A stretch of DNA of 5,265 nt, from contig JAFVWD010000220.1 in NCBI GenBank assembly GCA_017501865.1, positions 1-5,265 on the forward strand, read 5' to 3'. The notes beneath the pieces were generated by a model. That model was not told the origin of the DNA, did not search any database, and saw only the letters and a list, made by a program, of their open reading frames with translations. Positions 5,164 to 5,265 of this stretch are shown piece after piece. Within the stretch, counting starts at the first letter, position 1. The number at the start of each line of letters is the position of its first letter. The stretch comes from Clostridia bacterium. Its GTDB lineage: Bacteria > Bacillota > Clostridia > Oscillospirales > Acutalibacteraceae. Made by a program: the position numbers and the translations under genes.

Positions 5164-5265
5164 ATGGTTAATATTTTAGTGGTTGAAGATGATGCAAAGC
5201 TCAATCAGATAGTTTGTGCCCACCTGCAGAAAAACGGGTATTCAGTAAAGGGCTGTGCTACTGCA
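5164..5265 (+). CDS. Response regulator, N-terminal receiver domain (3' end outside window)
   Basis: The first 34 codons begin MVNILVVEDDAKLNQ. This is the opening strand and acidic pocket of a two-component receiver domain: strand VNILVV, then Glu8, Asp9 and Asp10, which bind Mg2+ near the phosphorylated Asp (the latter lies beyond the window). Helix 1 (AKLNQIVCAHLQKNGY) and strand 2 follow. The ATG is 9 nt after GGAGG within AAGGGAGGAG, so the start is secure. The output domain is not visible. The sequence style resembles OmpR/PhoB-type regulators, which usually have a histidine kinase gene next to them, expected downstream here. It is divergent from the anchored-protein/radical SAM/hydrolase genes and may control them or itself through the dyad at 5080-5105. 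Confidence 0.92.
   Translation, partial: MVNILVVEDDAKLNQIVCAHLQKNGYSVKGCATA

Overview
The window looks like chromosomal DNA from a low-to-moderate GC member of the Bacillota, most likely a Clostridia species of the gut-dwelling Oscillospiraceae/Ruminococcus type. This is an inference from strong AGGAGG-type ribosome binding sites, a consensus vegetative promoter, codon use and the style of the proteins. No rRNA, tRNA, CRISPR array, transposase or phage gene is visible.

Left part (1-677, plus strand): the 3' end of an unrecognised gene, then a complete 153-aa gene resembling the DUF6530 type of uncharacterised small proteins. The complete gene is about 31% GC (counted), clearly lower than sampled stretches of the genes to its right (about 37-42%). 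This end therefore looks like accessory or recently acquired DNA. It closes with a perfect 16-bp stem-loop (716-760) that lies between convergent genes and can serve as a terminator in both directions.

Middle part (821-4954, minus strand): three genes in one direction, in transcription order: a membrane-anchored protein with a Pro/Gln/Thr-rich linker and a Cys-containing extracytoplasmic domain (4954-3968); a radical SAM enzyme with CxxxCxxC and a SPASM-like Cys-rich C-terminus (3900-2470); and a cytoplasmic serine hydrolase of the class C beta-lactamase/penicillin-binding fold with a C-terminal extra domain (2413-821). Gaps are 67 and 56 nt, so an operon is plausible, but a GC-rich hairpin at 2436-2461 separates the last two genes and may reduce read-through into the hydrolase. 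Two start codons are better placed internally than at the longest reading frame, judging from their Shine-Dalgarno sequences.

Right part (4955-5265): a 209-nt divergent intergenic region, then the first 34 codons of a plus-strand response regulator. The regulator has a textbook promoter (TTGACA, 17 nt, TATAAT). A 26-bp dyad centred at 5092/5093 overlaps its -35 box and also a weaker candidate -35 box facing the minus-strand genes. The simplest reading is a regulatory switch shared by the regulator and the divergent three-gene set. The operator's owner and the enzymes' substrates cannot be settled from sequence alone. The most interesting element is the linkage of an uncharacterised radical SAM/SPASM enzyme, a cytoplasmic serine hydrolase and an anchored extracytoplasmic protein, possibly under two-component control.
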